57,125 bases of DNA from Chitinophaga pinensis (GTDB taxonomy: Bacteria > Bacteroidota > Bacteroidia > 2-12-FULL-35-15), in assembly GCA_945885475.1 (NCBI GenBank), contig CAMCYR010000019.1, positions 1-57,125 of the forward strand. The letters are read 5' to 3'. Shown one piece after another: positions 46,184 to 56,892 of the stretch. The notes beneath the pieces are model-generated. The model saw nothing but the letters and a program-made list of their open reading frames with translations. It had not been told where the DNA came from and did not search any database. Each line of letters opens with the position of its first letter. Position 1 is the first letter of the stretch. The position numbers and the translations under genes are program-made.

Positions 46184-49100
46184 TTATTTACCGTGACAAG
46201 CTTTATACTTTTTACCACTGCCACATGGGCAAGGGTCATTTCTTCCTATTTTTTGTTCAACACGAATCGGTTGTGCTTTTACTTTCGGTTGTTCCTCATC
46301 CAAATTGTTGTTACTTGTTCCTACTTCTGTTCGGCTTGTTTGCGTTTGCTGTTGACGCTGTGGCGCTTGCACTCTTGCCTGCTGCACACTATTTTGAACT
46401 TCATTCGGCAAGGTCGCTCGCATCAGAAAGGATACTATTTCTTTATTCACAGCCGTCATCATCAGTTTAAATAACTGAAACGATTCAAACTTATAAATCA
46501 GTAATGGATCTTTTTGTTCGTACACTGCGTTTTGTACCGACTGTTTCAAGTCATCCATTTCACGTAAATGCTCTTTCCAGGAATCATCGATCATTGAAAG
46601 TGCCGTTCCTTTTTCCAAACCTAAAACAAGCTCGCCTGCTTTGGTTTCGTAAGCACGCTTTAAATTAACTACCACTTGCAATGTTTTGATTCCATCGCTC
46701 ATAGGAGTTACAATATTTTCAAAAGAAGCACCTTGATTTTCAAAAACATCTTTTACAACAGGGAATGATTTTATTTTAATGAATTCATTTTTTGCGTTGT
46801 AATGTGTTTGCGCTTTATGATATAATTTTTCAACCAGTTCATCGTGTTTTAATTCAGAGAAACCATTTTCATCGGTAGGTGACTCGATAGAAAGCACGCG
46901 TAAAACTTCGATTTTAAATCCTTCGAAATCTTTCATCTCGTGATAATCTGTCACAATAGATTCACATGTATCGTAGATAGAATTCGCGATATCGATTGAT
47001 AAACGCTCACCAAACAATGCATGTCTGCGCTTTTTATAGATCACCTCACGCTGAGAGTTCATCACATCATCGTATTCAATCAAACGTTTACGAGTACCAA
47101 AGTTATTCTCTTCAACTTTTTTCTGAGCACGTTCAATAGACTTGGTGATCATAGAATGCTGAATCACTTCACCTTCCTGAATTCCCATTCTATCCATAAG
47201 TTTAGCAATACGTTCCGAACCGAATAAACGCATCAGATCATCTTCCAAAGAAGCAAAAAACTGAGAAGAACCAGGATCACCCTGACGACCTGCACGACCA
47301 CGTAACTGGCGATCCACGCGTCTAGACTCATGACGTTCCGTTCCGACGATTGCTAAACCACCGGCATCTTTCACACCCGCACCAAGTTTAATATCTGTAC
47401 CACGACCAGCCATATTCGTTGCGATCGTAACCGTACCTGCTTGTCCGGCTTCCTGTACAATTTCTGCTTCACGCTGATGCATTTTCGCATTCAATACATT
47501 GTGTTTGATACCGCGTAATTTCAACATACGGCTCAACAATTCAGAGATCTCAACAGAGGTTGTACCAACAAGTACCGGACGACCTTGTTCCACGCATTTT
47601 CCAACTTCATCGATCACCGCATTGTATTTTTCACGTTTTGTTTTGAAAACAAGATCTTCGTAATCTTTACGTTGAATGGGTCTGTTGGTGGGAATTGCCA
47701 CCACATCCAATTTATAAATATCCCAAAACTCACCCGCTTCTGTTTCGGCTGTACCGGTCATACCGGAAAGCTTTGTATACATACGGAAATAATTTTGCAA
47801 GGTAACAGTCGCGTATGTTTGTGTTGCCGCTTCTACTTTAACATTTTCTTTCGCTTCAATCGCCTGATGCAAACCATCAGAATATCTTCTTCCTTCCATG
47901 ATACGGCCGGTTTGCTCATCCACAATTTTAATTTTGCCATCCATAATCACATACTCCACATCGATTTCAAACAGCGTGTATGCTTTCAATAATTGATTGA
48001 TGGTATGCACACGTTCCGATTTAATTGAAAAATCGCGGATCAGTTCTTCTTTGCGTGTCGCTTTCTCTTCCAGCGTCATTGTTGACTTTTCAAGAGCAGC
48101 GATTTCACTCCCTACATCCGGCAAGACAAAGAATTTTGCATCTTCAGATGAAGTAGAGATCAGTTCCAAACCTTTCTCTGTTAATTCGATAGAATTATTT
48201 TTTTCATCGATCACAAAAAACAATTCAGCATCCACCTTGTGCATATCACGGGATTGATCCTGAAGATAAAAATTTTCCGTTTTCTGAAGTTGTGCTCTGA
48301 TACCCGCTTCACTTAAGAACTTGATCAAGGCTTTATTTTTCGGCAAACCTCTGTAAGCACGAAGCAAAGCAACACCACCATCTTTATCTTTTCCTTCTGC
48401 TAATAATTTTTTAGCATCGATCAATGCAGTATTGATATATGTTTTTTGAGCGTTTACAATTTTTTCAATACGGGGTTTCAATGGAGCGAATTCCTGATTA
48501 TCACCTTTAGGAGTGGGACCGGAAATAATTAAAGGGGTACGCGCATCATCGATCAATACACTATCCACCTCATCCACAATTGCATAATTGTGTTTACGTT
48601 GAACAAGATCTTCGGGCACACGCGACATATTATCACGCAGGTAATCAAAACCAAATTCGTTATTTGTACCAAAGGTGATGTCTGCCAGGTATGCTCTTCT
48701 GCGTTCTTCAGAATTCGGTTCGTGCTTATCGATGCAATCAACAGTTAATCCATGAAATTCAAACAGCGGACCGTTCCATTCAGAGTCACGTTTAGCCAAA
48801 TAATTATTTACAGTAACAACGTGAACACCTAATCCCGTTAGGGCATTTAAATAAACAGGAAGCGTACCAACCAATGTTTTTCCTTCACCAGTTCCCATCT
48901 CAGAAATTTTCCCCTGATGCAAAACAATACCACCAATCAACTGCACATCATAATGCACCATATCCCAGGTAACATCATTACCGGCAGCTTTCCAGGTATT
49001 TGACCACAAGGCTTTGTCGCCTTTTATCTGAACAGAGTCGCGCTTTGCAGCAAAGTCGCGATCAAGGGCAGAAGCAGTAACTTCAAGAAAAGGATTTTCT

Positions 49101-49480
49101 TTTAAGCGTTTTGCTGTTTCTTTAATTACGGCAAATGCTTCCGGCAAGATATCATCTAAGATTTCTTTATTATTTTTTTTGATCGTATTTTCCAGTTCAT
49201 CAATCTCTTCGTAAAGCTTTTCTTTTGCTTCTACTTCCATAGCAGGATCAGCATCGATCTTTTTACGAATATCTTCAATTTGTCTGTTTTCTTTTTCAGA
49301 ATGATCTACAATCCGTTTTTTAAATTCGGTTGTTTTGCCACGCAATTGATCATTGCTTAAGGAAGCAAGCTTCGCATATTCAACTAGTATCTGATTAACA
49401 ATCGGTTGTATTTCTTTTAAATCTCTATCGGATTTTGTGCCGAATAATTTAGAAAGGCTTTTAGTAAAAATATCTAACAT
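46184..49480 (-). CDS. secA: protein translocase ATPase SecA
   Basis: SecA is the ATP motor that pushes preproteins through SecYEG. The nucleotide-binding motifs are [11 protein letters not shown] (Walker A) near residue 195 and [16 protein letters not shown] (Walker B) near 300. Helicase-like motifs follow, including [13 protein letters not shown] and [25 protein letters not shown]-type sequence in the second half. The C-terminus ends in a zinc-binding SEC-C motif ([18 protein letters not shown]) that contacts SecB and lipids. At 1098 residues it is about 200 longer than E. coli SecA; the extra length includes an insert near residues 330-430, usual in Bacteroidota. SecG is at the other end of the window. 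Confidence 0.98.
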   Translation of the reverse strand: MLDIFTKSLSKLFGTKSDRDLKEIQPIVNQILVEYAKLASLSNDQLRGKTTEFKKRIVDHSEKENRQIEDIRKKIDADPAMEVEAKEKLYEEIDELENTIKKNNKEILDDILPEAFAVIKETAKRLKENPFLEVTASALDRDFAAKRDSVQIKGDKALWSNTWKAAGNDVTWDMVHYDVQLIGGIVLHQGKISEMGTGEGKTLVGTLPVYLNALTGLGVHVVTVNNYLAKRDSEWNGPLFEFHGLTVDCIDKHEPNSEERRRAYLADITFGTNNEFGFDYLRDNMSRVPEDLVQRKHNYAIVDEVDSVLIDDARTPLIISGPTPKGDNQEFAPLKPRIEKIVNAQKTYINTALIDAKKLLAEGKDKDGGVALLRAYRGLPKNKALIKFLSEAGIRAQLQKTENFYLQDQSRDMHKVDAELFFVIDEKNNSIELTEKGLELISTSSEDAKFFVLPDVGSEIAALEKSTMTLEEKATRKEELIRDFSIKSERVHTINQLLKAYTLFEIDVEYVIMDGKIKIVDEQTGRIMEGRRYSDGLHQAIEAKENVKVEAATQTYATVTLQNYFRMYTKLSGMTGTAETEAGEFWDIYKLDVVAIPTNRPIQRKDYEDLVFKTKREKYNAVIDEVGKCVEQGRPVLVGTTSVEISELLSRMLKLRGIKHNVLNAKMHQREAEIVQEAGQAGTVTIATNMAGRGTDIKLGAGVKDAGGLAIVGTERHESRRVDRQLRGRAGRQGDPGSSQFFASLEDDLMRLFGSERIAKLMDRMGIQEGEVIQHSMITKSIERAQKKVEENNFGTRKRLIEYDDVMNSQREVIYKKRRHALFGERLSIDIANSIYDTCESIVTDYHEMKDFEGFKIEVLRVLSIESPTDENGFSELKHDELVEKLYHKAQTHYNAKNEFIKIKSFPVVKDVFENQGASFENIVTPMSDGIKTLQVVVNLKRAYETKAGELVLGLEKGTALSMIDDSWKEHLREMDDLKQSVQNAVYEQKDPLLIYKFESFQLFKLMMTAVNKEIVSFLMRATLPNEVQNSVQQARVQAPQRQQQTQTSRTEVGTSNNNLDEEQPKVKAQPIRVEQKIGRNDPCPCGSGKKYKACHGK

Positions 49481-49783
49481 TATATAATCGTTTTTTTTAT
49501 TATCAATTCAATCCCCGATTGTCGATCGGGATGCAAAAATAGCTATTTTTTAGCTCAATTTTCCGAAATTATTCATCCGGGTAAATACCTTATCAATAGA
49601 AGCGTAAAAGCATTTAAAGGATTCAAACTTCGGAGCGCAGTAGTCAAAAGTTGTACCTATTGATAAAAGCATGACAAATTAACATACAAACACCCATTTT
49701 TCAGTAAAGTAAGTCTGTAATCCCTTTGATAAAAGAGGAAGCCGGCAATGAGGAAGATTAAAAAATTGAGGTATATATCATAC
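49481..49783. other. upstream region of secA
   Basis: This stretch of about 300 nt has no gene. It holds a possible minus-strand -7 box (49534-49541), a hairpin in the predicted leader (CCCGAT/ATCGGG, 49514-49530), and a 10-bp inverted repeat (TTATCAATAG at 49590-49599 with CTATTGATAA at 49657-49666) whose role is unknown. Confidence 0.5.
49534..49541 (-). promoter_or_regulatory. possible -7 promoter box for secA
   Basis: The minus strand reads TATTTTTG, matching TAnnTTTG, 53 nt before the secA ATG. A TTG at 49556-49558 is 14 nt away, closer than the usual 17-23. Confidence 0.4.
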
Positions 49784-49820
49784 AAAAAAATCCTCACACG
49801 GAAAGTGTGAGGATTTTTTT
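49784..49820 (-). terminator. terminator after the DUF2795 gene
   Basis: A perfect 16-bp stem (49784-49799 with 49805-49820) with a 5-nt loop has A and T tracts on both sides. It begins 17 nt after the stop on the minus strand. Confidence 0.9.
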
Positions 49821-49836
49821 AATCATTCAAATATGA

Positions 49837-50058
49837 TTAATATTCATCTTCATTAAAGAAGAAATCTTCTTTTGTAGGATAGTCAGGCCAGATTTCTTCG
49901 ATGGATTCATAGATCTCACCTTCATCTTCGATTTCCTGAAGATTTTCAATAACTTCCATTGGGGCTCCGGAACGGATAGCAAAGTCAATTAATTCATCTT
50001 TAGATGCCGGCCAAGGCGCATCTTCTAAGTTTTTTGCTAATTCGAGTGTCCAATACAT
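49837..50058 (-). CDS. DUF2795 family protein
   Basis: This small acidic protein of 73 residues matches DUF2795. It has the sequence LEDAPWPASKDELIDFAIRS near the N-terminus and the very acidic end EEIWPDYPTKEDFFFNEDEY. Such proteins are highly conserved in Bacteroidota, but their function is unknown. It has a clear promoter 91 nt upstream and a terminator directly after, so it is a single-gene unit. Confidence 0.93.
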   Translation of the reverse strand: MYWTLELAKNLEDAPWPASKDELIDFAIRSGAPMEVIENLQEIEDEGEIYESIEEIWPDYPTKEDFFFNEDEY

Positions 50059-50148
50059 ACTGTTCGTTTTGAATTTAGAACGTAAAAACTTTTCAGTTGT
50101 TACATTTGAAAATATTATTTTACTGTTTTTAAATCAGTCTATTTTCTG

Positions 50149-50177
50149 CAAAAGTAAAAATTAATTCCACTTATCAA
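50149..50177 (-). promoter_or_regulatory. TTG-N18-TACTTTTG promoter for the DUF2795 gene
   Basis: On the minus strand TTG (50175-50177) and TACTTTTG (50149-50156) are 18 nt apart. The predicted leader of about 85 nt is long for this genome. Confidence 0.7.
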
Positions 50178-50255
50178 CGTGTCAAAGCACATTTTTTATT
50201 AAATGTCTGAAAACAAAGGGATTCAAAGGAGAGTCGGACAGAAAAAAATCTGCAA

Positions 50256-50804
50256 TTACATTCTGGCCTTCCAGGGAATTTCTGCTGCATTTAAATCCTG
50301 CGACAGTTTCCGAGAAAGCACAAATAAATAATCGCTGAGACGGTTGAGGTATTTAACCACCAATTCCGAAACAAAACTCGCTTCAGAAAGATGAATTGTT
50401 GAACGTTCTGCTCTGCGGCAAACGCAGCGAGCAAGATGACAAAAGGAGACAGTTGTATGCCCACCGGGTAGAACAAAAAATCTCATTTCAGGCAATGTTT
50501 CATTCATTTTATCCATTTCCTTTTCCAACAATTCTATATCCGATTCGTGCAAATCGGGTATCTTCATTTTAGATTTTTCGGGATCGGAAGCCAAAGATGA
50601 GCCGATTGTAAATAAGCGATCCTGAATTTCGATCAGAATCATTTTCGAATGATCATCGATCTGCTGATCGCGGATCAAGCCGATATAAGAGTTCAATTCA
50701 TCAACGGTACCGTATGATTCAATACGAATATGATGTTTCGGAACACGTGTTCCACCAATCAGGGACGTTTGTCCTTTATCGCCTGTTTTTGTATAGATCT
50801 TCAT
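50256..50804 (-). CDS. PduO-type cob(I)alamin adenosyltransferase
   Basis: This enzyme transfers the 5'-deoxyadenosyl group of ATP to cob(I)alamin, giving adenosylcobalamin. The 182-residue protein has the PduO-type ATP motif YTKTGDKGQTSLIGG at residues 4-18 and, later, the helical stretch HLARCVCRRAERSTIHL. The end (NRLSDYLFVLSRKL) is also typical. No corrin biosynthesis genes or B12-dependent enzyme are in the window, so it may serve salvaged cobalamin. No promoter box or cobalamin riboswitch was seen in front of it. Confidence 0.93.
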   Translation of the reverse strand: MKIYTKTGDKGQTSLIGGTRVPKHHIRIESYGTVDELNSYIGLIRDQQIDDHSKMILIEIQDRLFTIGSSLASDPEKSKMKIPDLHESDIELLEKEMDKMNETLPEMRFFVLPGGHTTVSFCHLARCVCRRAERSTIHLSEASFVSELVVKYLNRLSDYLFVLSRKLSQDLNAAEIPWKARM

Positions 50805-50891
50805 TTTATTATCAATTTGAATTTGGAACCGGAAATTATAAAATACTTCGCATCTGAAAAGAAGCAGGAAGTGTAGATGTGGAAATTAATT

Positions 50892-51611
50892 TTAGTGCAA
50901 CACGCTGTTACTTACAATCGTGATGGTATCGTTTTTATAATCGCGCTCCACTACTCCATCTTTCAAACGAACGATGCGATGCGCGTGTTGAGCAATATCT
51001 TCCTCATGCGTTACAAGGATAATTGTATTTCCATTTTTATGGATCTCTTCAAACAAACCCATAATTTCAACGGATGTTTTCGAATCCAAATTACCCGTGG
51101 GCTCATCCGCTAAAATAATTGCAGGGTTGTTGACCAATGCTCTGGCGATAGCAACACGCTGGCGCTGACCACCGGAAAGTTCATTTGGTCGGTGTAAGAT
51201 ACGATCACCCAAACCTACTTGTTCCAGCACCTCTTTTCCACGCTTGATGCGATCAGCCTTGCTATATCCGGCATAGATCAATGGTAAAATAACATTATCA
51301 AGAGCAGTAGAACGTGGTAATAAATTGAACGATTGAAAGACAAAACCAATTTCTTTATTACGCACTTCAGCAAGATCATTGTCAAGCATCTTTGCAACTG
51401 CGAGGTCATTAAGAATATATTCTCCGTTTGATGGACTATCGAGACAACCAAGAATATTCATCAAGGTAGACTTTCCGCTACCAGAAGGACCCATCAAAGC
51501 GACATATTCGTTTTTGAATATTTCCAATGAAACCGAACGCAAGGCATGAATTTCTTCCGTTCCGATCTTGTATTCTTTTGCAATATTTGAAAGCTTGATG
51601 ATTGATTTCAT
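50892..51611 (-). CDS. LolD/MacB-type ABC transporter ATP-binding protein
   Basis: This is a 239-residue ABC ATPase of the LolD/MacB/FtsE group. Walker A GPSGSGKS is at residues 41-48, the Q-loop [18 protein letters not shown] is near 93-110, the signature [15 protein letters not shown] is near 145, Walker [13 protein letters not shown] is near 168 and the H-loop VTHE is near 202. NLDS and the short loop after Walker A are typical of this group. It normally partners an FtsX-like permease, but none is adjacent. The gene is followed by the adenosyltransferase on the same strand 87 nt away. Lipoprotein release or a peptide export role remains open. Confidence 0.93.
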   Translation of the reverse strand: MKSIIKLSNIAKEYKIGTEEIHALRSVSLEIFKNEYVALMGPSGSGKSTLMNILGCLDSPSNGEYILNDLAVAKMLDNDLAEVRNKEIGFVFQSFNLLPRSTALDNVILPLIYAGYSKADRIKRGKEVLEQVGLGDRILHRPNELSGGQRQRVAIARALVNNPAIILADEPTGNLDSKTSVEIMGLFEEIHKNGNTIILVTHEEDIAQHAHRIVRLKDGVVERDYKNDTITIVSNSVLH

Positions 51612-51760
51612 AGTAAAAATTAAGGGAATATATTCTACAGATAACGAATAAAAAAACGAATTTACGAATCTAAATGCAAACTTGGTTCAGATAAGGAATG
51701 AAAAAACGGAAATCTGAAAATAGGCAATAAGAAGCGCCTGGTTTTTACTACTTTCCGGAC

Positions 51761-52546
51761 TTAATAGCGGATCACAAAATGCTCCTTCACTTGTTCTTTT
51801 CTAAAAAATACAATACCAAAATAAAACAGGTCGATAGTAACGGTCACACGGTCGTTGTTTTTAATTTCCTGCCAGGCCTGCTTCATTTCGTCTGACCAAT
51901 AAATATCATCAAAAATAAAAACAGAACGCTCCGATGCTTTTTCAAGACATTGTTCAAAATAGTTAATTGTCGGGATCTTCCTATGATTTCCATCAAAAAA
52001 GGCAAAATCCAGTTGATCAATTTTTTTTAATACTTCCGGCAAGCGCTCATCAAAATTTCCGATTAGCTGTTCGATATTTTTTAATTCCAACTTCTTAAAA
52101 TTTTGTCTGGCAACAGCAGCAATCTCGGTGCATCCTTCAATGGTAATCACTGCTGAACGAGAGTTGGCACAAGCCATATACGCAGAACTGATACCCAGCG
52201 AAGTACCAAGTTCTAGGATCGTTGCCGGCTGAAAGTGATTCACTAGGCGAAACAGAAGCTGCGCATATTTTTCAGGCTTTGCAGCCACCTTCACAATTTC
52301 ACTGATAGATTTAGATGTTTTATTTTGTAGAAGAGATCCAGCACCTAAATCCACACAATGGAGTATCTTTTTTGAATCCATCAACTCCTTGCGGAGATCT
52401 TCGATTGGCCGGTAACAATAAAATGCCTTTTTATTATAAATGGTACCCAGCAGCAGGTCGAACAAAAAAGGCGAATGAACACCGTGCTCGTTGGTCGATT
52501 TAAATCTGTAAATCAGGTAGTTATATAATAACTGAAGCTTTTTCAT
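51761..52546 (-). CDS. class I SAM-dependent methyltransferase
   Basis: The protein has 261 residues. The SAM loop is ILELGTSLGISSAYMA near residues 110-125, and an acidic ending strand VITIEGCTEI follows near 140. FAFFDGNHRK near 175-185 resembles the catechol O-methyltransferase-like group, where the Asp binds a metal. The N-terminal helical part (NEHGVHSPFLFDLLLGTIYN) is common in Bacteroidota members of this family. The substrate is unknown. It is separated from the ABC ATPase gene by 149 nt. Confidence 0.85.
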   Translation of the reverse strand: MKKLQLLYNYLIYRFKSTNEHGVHSPFLFDLLLGTIYNKKAFYCYRPIEDLRKELMDSKKILHCVDLGAGSLLQNKTSKSISEIVKVAAKPEKYAQLLFRLVNHFQPATILELGTSLGISSAYMACANSRSAVITIEGCTEIAAVARQNFKKLELKNIEQLIGNFDERLPEVLKKIDQLDFAFFDGNHRKIPTINYFEQCLEKASERSVFIFDDIYWSDEMKQAWQEIKNNDRVTVTIDLFYFGIVFFRKEQVKEHFVIRY

Positions 52547-52663
52547 GCTGTAAATTTAGTCAAAAAAATTACTTTAAAATCAATGCAACCTAATGAAACA
52601 ACAATGCATCTGATAGATACCGTTTTATTGAAAGAAAAAGTGTTTCCTTCACCAATATTATTG

Positions 52664-52671
52664 TATTTTTG
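52664..52671 (+). promoter_or_regulatory. -7 promoter box upstream of the giant surface protein
   Basis: TATTTTTG fits TAnnTTTG and ends 69 nt before the ATG. The -33 TTG is not seen at the right distance. Confidence 0.45.
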
Positions 52672-52740
52672 TGTTTAGGCATTTTTATTAAAACATTAAT
52701 TTTAAGCAGTTTCAGCTACATTTAAACAAATTAAAGAACA

Positions 52741-55700
52741 ATGTTAAAAAAAATATTCATTTTTTTTGTAATAACAGCACTTCTGAGTCTTGCTCCGAAG
52801 TTCGCTATTGGGTCTCACATTGCGGGTGGGGAAATTACATATACTTGCCTCGGGGGGAATCAATATCAGATTAATTTAAACCTGTTTGTCGACTGTTTAG
52901 GATTTGATCCCGGTGCATCACAAACTATAAATTTCACAAGTAGTTGCGGGGGAACCGCCACCCTTAATGTACCAATCACACCAGCAACAGCAGGAGGATT
53001 AGAAATTTCTCAGCTTTGCCCATCATCACTACCACTCAGCACTTGCAGTGGCGGAACCTTACCGGGAATGTGGATCTTTAGTTATACTGGCGTTGTAACA
53101 TTAGCCCCTCCTTGTGATACCTGGACGATGAGCTGGTCAACATGCTGTAGAAACACGGCTGTAACAAATGTTACGAGTTTTAATTATTACATCGAGGCAA
53201 CACTTAATAGTGCGACAGCGCTGTGTAACAGTTCTCCTCAATTTACTGCACAACCGATCCCTTATGTTTGTTTGGGTCAGACTGTAAATTATAGCTACGG
53301 AGTTGTTGAAACTGATGGCGATTCATTATATTATTCACTGATCCCTGCTTTAGACGCAGCGGGTTTACCTGTAACCTACGCAGCGGGTTATTCAGGAACA
53401 TCCCCAATTCCGGGAATCAGCATTGACCCTGTTACCGGCTTGGTGACATTCACTCCGGGTTTATTAGGGAATTTTGTGGTAGCGATCTTAGTTCAAGAGT
53501 ACGATGCTGCCGGAAACCTTGTTGGTACTGTAATGCGTGACATTCAATTTGTTGTTCAAAACTGCATTAACGATGTGCCGTCATCTACAGGCGGTTCTAT
53601 CACTAGCTTTGGAGGAAGTGCCGTACAAACCGGACCATACAGCATAGAAATGTGTGCCGGCAATTGTTTCAACTTTACAGCTGTTTATACAGATACGAAT
53701 GCAGCAGACGTTCTGACATTCATTTCCAATATTTCTGTCGCACTTCCTGGTGCTGTTATCACTTCAGCAGGAATAAATCCATTGACATTAAATGTAAACT
53801 GGTGTTCACCTGCCGGAACAATGGGACAAAATCTTACGTTCACCATTACCATCCAAGATGGTGCATGTCCTATTCAGGGACAGCAAGTATTTGTATACAA
53901 TGTGAACATTCTAGATGCAACCACTGCAAGTCCGGATATTACGATCTGCGGAACACAAACTGCAGCCCTTAACGCATATGGAGGAAGTATTTTCAACTGG
54001 ACAGTTGTTTCCGGACCACCGATGACACCGACCAACTTTTCTTGTAATCCTTGTGCCAACCCTGTTGCAACACCAACTGCAACCACTACCTATCAAGTTG
54101 TGAGTAACCTAAGCGGAACATGTGATAATATTGATACCGTTACTGTGGTTGTAGTTCCGGGATTCACTTATAACGTAACACAAAGTTCAACCAACTCTTG
54201 TTTACAGGATCCTGTTCAATTGGATGTAAACACTTTTTCACCTGCAGGAGCGTATACCTTTTCATGGAGTCCGGGAACGAACTTAAGCAGCACAACCATT
54301 GCTAATCCTGTAGCTACATTTATTGCACCGGGAACATACACCTATACGGTAACAGTAACAAGTCCGTTTGGCTGTGTTCAAACAACTACCGTTTCAATTT
54401 TTGCTGCACCAGCATTTGCCCCACAAATAACAGCATATGGCGACACCACTTTTTGTGCTGGAGGAACAGCGAACTTAACGATGGTGTTTGACGGAGGTTC
54501 TACACCACCAACATGCGGATTAAGCGCTACGGGCGGATGTGGCGGAGCATCAATTGCTGGAACCGTTGGTACAGGAACAGCTGCGAATACAGCTACTACT
54601 TGGCCGGCAATTTTTGGAAACTGGTATACCTCTACAAAACACCAGCTGTTATTTACAGCAGCTGAATTAAATGCGGCAGGAATTACCGGTGGAAAAATTG
54701 ATCAGCTCGACTTTAATGTGACTATGATAAACGGTATTACTACATATCATCAATTTACCATAAAAATGGGCTGTACCAACCTTTCTGCATTGGGAACAAC
54801 CTGGGTATCGGGATTGGTGCAGGTATTTAATCCGGCAACCGTTAACGTTGCAATTGGATGGAATACAATGATTCTGAATAACGCCTTTGAATGGGATGGT
54901 TTATCTAATATTATTGTTGAAGTATGTAGCACTGAAGGTCCGCCCTATTCCAACTTTACACAAAGTTGTATCTCTCCTTATACTACTACAACATTTACAT
55001 CATGCTTATACAGTTATACCGATTCGTTTGACATGTGCCCCGATCTTACCAACTTTATCAATGCATCGAACAATCGTCCGAATGTAAAATTCCACTATTG
55101 TTCGATTGCACCAAACCCAGCAAATTTTACGTATCTGTGGACACCTGCCAGTGGCGTAATTGCAAATGCAACAGCGCAAAACACAACAGGAACACCGGCT
55201 GCATCACTTGATTATGTGATCACCGTTACGGATATTGCAGGAGGTTGTTTTGATACAGACACGGTTCAAGTAAACGTAATCAATATCAATACATTAACAG
55301 TTACACCTGCTGGACCGTATTGTGTGAATGGTAGCATTGATACTTTACAAGTATCAGTTCCGACTGGAACAGGGTTATGGTCAGGAACAGGAATAACGAA
55401 TACAACAACCGGAATATTTAATCCTACAGTTGCAGGAGTTGGAACACATGAAATAATTTACAATGTGAGCGGATCATGCGGAACAGGAGCTGACACCATC
55501 AGCATTGTGGTGATCCCTCAACCAGATGCAACCATTACTTCACCCGGAAATCTTTGTGCTTCGGGAACAGCAGTTACATTAGTTGCTGCAACGGCAGGCG
55601 GAACATGGTCCGGCGTAGGTATCACAAGTGCAGCTGCAGGAACATTCGATCCGGCAATTGCAGGCGTTGGAAACCATTTGATCACCTATACCATTTCAAC

Positions 55701-56757
55701 ACCTTGTACTGCACAGGATACAATTTACATTAATGTTACTTCACAGCTGAACGCAACCATTACAAGTATAGTAGGACCATTTTGTACAACAGCAAGTGCA
55801 GTAACATTAGTAGCAGCTGATGCCGGTGGAACATGGACAGGAACAGGTATTACAAACGGAACAACAGGTGTATTTGATCCTGCAACAGCTGGTGCAGGAA
55901 CACATATTATTACGTATACCATTACAGGATTATGTGGCGCAGTGGATACTACAGCGATAATTGTAGTTGCTTCACCAATCATTTCTTTTGTGTCGGACAC
56001 AACAGAAGGCTGTGAACCAACAACGATTAATTTCAGCAGCACGGTTAATCAGGCGGGAGGCACTTATTTATGGTCGTTTGGAGATGGAAACACATCAACG
56101 ACAGCAAATCCGAGCAATGTTTATTTATTAGATGGTACGTATGATGTTACACTTACGTATAACAACACAACAGGTTGTGCTGCAACATCCACACAAGTGG
56201 CTCTGATAATTATACATTCGCAGCCGATCGCGATCTATAGCGCAGGTCCTCAGCCAACAACGATCACTAATCCATTGATCAACTTTACGGACAATTCATT
56301 GGGAATCATCAACGACTGGTCGTGGACCTTCGGAACAGTAGGATCATCAACGAATCAAAATCCTTACTTTGTATTCCCTGACAGCGGATCGTATGCGGTA
56401 CAGTTGATTGTAACCAATAACTTTGGTTGCACGGATACAACTAACGGAACGATTGTTATTGATCCGATCGTAGTGTTTTATGCACCGAATGCCTTTACAC
56501 CGGGAGATGGCAATGGAATAAATGACAGCTTTGTGGTAAAAGGAGATGGAATAGCGTATTCTAAGTTCGAGATGACAATTTATAACCGTTGGGGAGAGCG
56601 CATCTTTAAATCCAGCGATATTAATTTGGGCTGGAACGGGAGACGGAACAATACGGGAGTGCTTGTTGAGCAAGAAGTATATGTATGGAAAGTAAATTTC
56701 GAAGATATCAAGGGGAAAAAGTACCAATACATTGGGCACGTGACGATTGTAAAATAA
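52741..56757 (+). CDS. giant surface protein with gliding-motility-type T9SS domain
   Basis: The protein has 1338 residues with a signal peptide ending near residue 24 (KFAIGSH). The start of the mature protein (HIAGGEITYTCLGGNQYQIN) is a module found at the front of many Bacteroidota surface proteins. Middle parts are Ig- or PKD-like and Cys-containing. Residues of about 852-1075 hold three tandem repeats of about 74 residues, each with a GGTWSGxGIT-type motif, FDPAxAGxGxH and ITYTI. PKD-like segments follow (LWSFGDGNTST, WSWTFGTVGSS). The end (NAFTPGDGNGINDSF, YNRWGERIFKS) is a type B sorting domain of the gliding motility-associated family. The protein should be exported by T9SS to the cell surface. 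An adhesin role is likely, but the target is unknown. Confidence 0.93.
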   Translation: MLKKIFIFFVITALLSLAPKFAIGSHIAGGEITYTCLGGNQYQINLNLFVDCLGFDPGASQTINFTSSCGGTATLNVPITPATAGGLEISQLCPSSLPLSTCSGGTLPGMWIFSYTGVVTLAPPCDTWTMSWSTCCRNTAVTNVTSFNYYIEATLNSATALCNSSPQFTAQPIPYVCLGQTVNYSYGVVETDGDSLYYSLIPALDAAGLPVTYAAGYSGTSPIPGISIDPVTGLVTFTPGLLGNFVVAILVQEYDAAGNLVGTVMRDIQFVVQNCINDVPSSTGGSITSFGGSAVQTGPYSIEMCAGNCFNFTAVYTDTNAADVLTFISNISVALPGAVITSAGINPLTLNVNWCSPAGTMGQNLTFTITIQDGACPIQGQQVFVYNVNILDATTASPDITICGTQTAALNAYGGSIFNWTVVSGPPMTPTNFSCNPCANPVATPTATTTYQVVSNLSGTCDNIDTVTVVVVPGFTYNVTQSSTNSCLQDPVQLDVNTFSPAGAYTFSWSPGTNLSSTTIANPVATFIAPGTYTYTVTVTSPFGCVQTTTVSIFAAPAFAPQITAYGDTTFCAGGTANLTMVFDGGSTPPTCGLSATGGCGGASIAGTVGTGTAANTATTWPAIFGNWYTSTKHQLLFTAAELNAAGITGGKIDQLDFNVTMINGITTYHQFTIKMGCTNLSALGTTWVSGLVQVFNPATVNVAIGWNTMILNNAFEWDGLSNIIVEVCSTEGPPYSNFTQSCISPYTTTTFTSCLYSYTDSFDMCPDLTNFINASNNRPNVKFHYCSIAPNPANFTYLWTPASGVIANATAQNTTGTPAASLDYVITVTDIAGGCFDTDTVQVNVININTLTVTPAGPYCVNGSIDTLQVSVPTGTGLWSGTGITNTTTGIFNPTVAGVGTHEIIYNVSGSCGTGADTISIVVIPQPDATITSPGNLCASGTAVTLVAATAGGTWSGVGITSAAAGTFDPAIAGVGNHLITYTISTPCTAQDTIYINVTSQLNATITSIVGPFCTTASAVTLVAADAGGTWTGTGITNGTTGVFDPATAGAGTHIITYTITGLCGAVDTTAIIVVASPIISFVSDTTEGCEPTTINFSSTVNQAGGTYLWSFGDGNTSTTANPSNVYLLDGTYDVTLTYNNTTGCAATSTQVALIIIHSQPIAIYSAGPQPTTITNPLINFTDNSLGIINDWSWTFGTVGSSTNQNPYFVFPDSGSYAVQLIVTNNFGCTDTTNGTIVIDPIVVFYAPNAFTPGDGNGINDSFVVKGDGIAYSKFEMTIYNRWGERIFKSSDINLGWNGRRNNTGVLVEQEVYVWKVNFEDIKGKKYQYIGHVTIVK

Positions 56758-56776
56758 TACTAAAAAAATGAAGAAG

Positions 56777-56806
56777 ATGCCCCGCTAAGCCCGGGGCATT
56801 TTTTTT
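56777..56806 (+). terminator. terminator after the surface protein gene
   Basis: ATGCCCCG pairs with CGGGGCAT around a 7-nt loop, followed by eight T. Confidence 0.9.
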
Positions 56807-56836
56807 ACTTATTTTCAAAAAAAAGCAGAAAACCTT

Positions 56837-56865
56837 TTGTGCTTTCTAAAAAGTATTTATATTTG
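56837..56865 (+). promoter_or_regulatory. TTG-N18-TATATTTG promoter for the tRNA gene
   Basis: TTG at 56837-56839 and TATATTTG at 56858-56865 match the Bacteroidota consensus with 18-nt spacing, 27 nt before the tRNA. Confidence 0.8.
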
Positions 56866-56892
56866 CAGCCCGTTTAGAAATAAATGGTTTTC

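Noticed and set aside
46156-46470. Plus-strand frames opposite the end of secA
   Set aside because: They overlap the secA SEC-C region and its Pro/Gln-rich tail. They are shadows of that coding sequence with no promoter or family match.
50805-50891. Cobalamin riboswitch in front of the adenosyltransferase
   Set aside because: The gap of 87 nt is too short and no B12-box-like sequence was seen.
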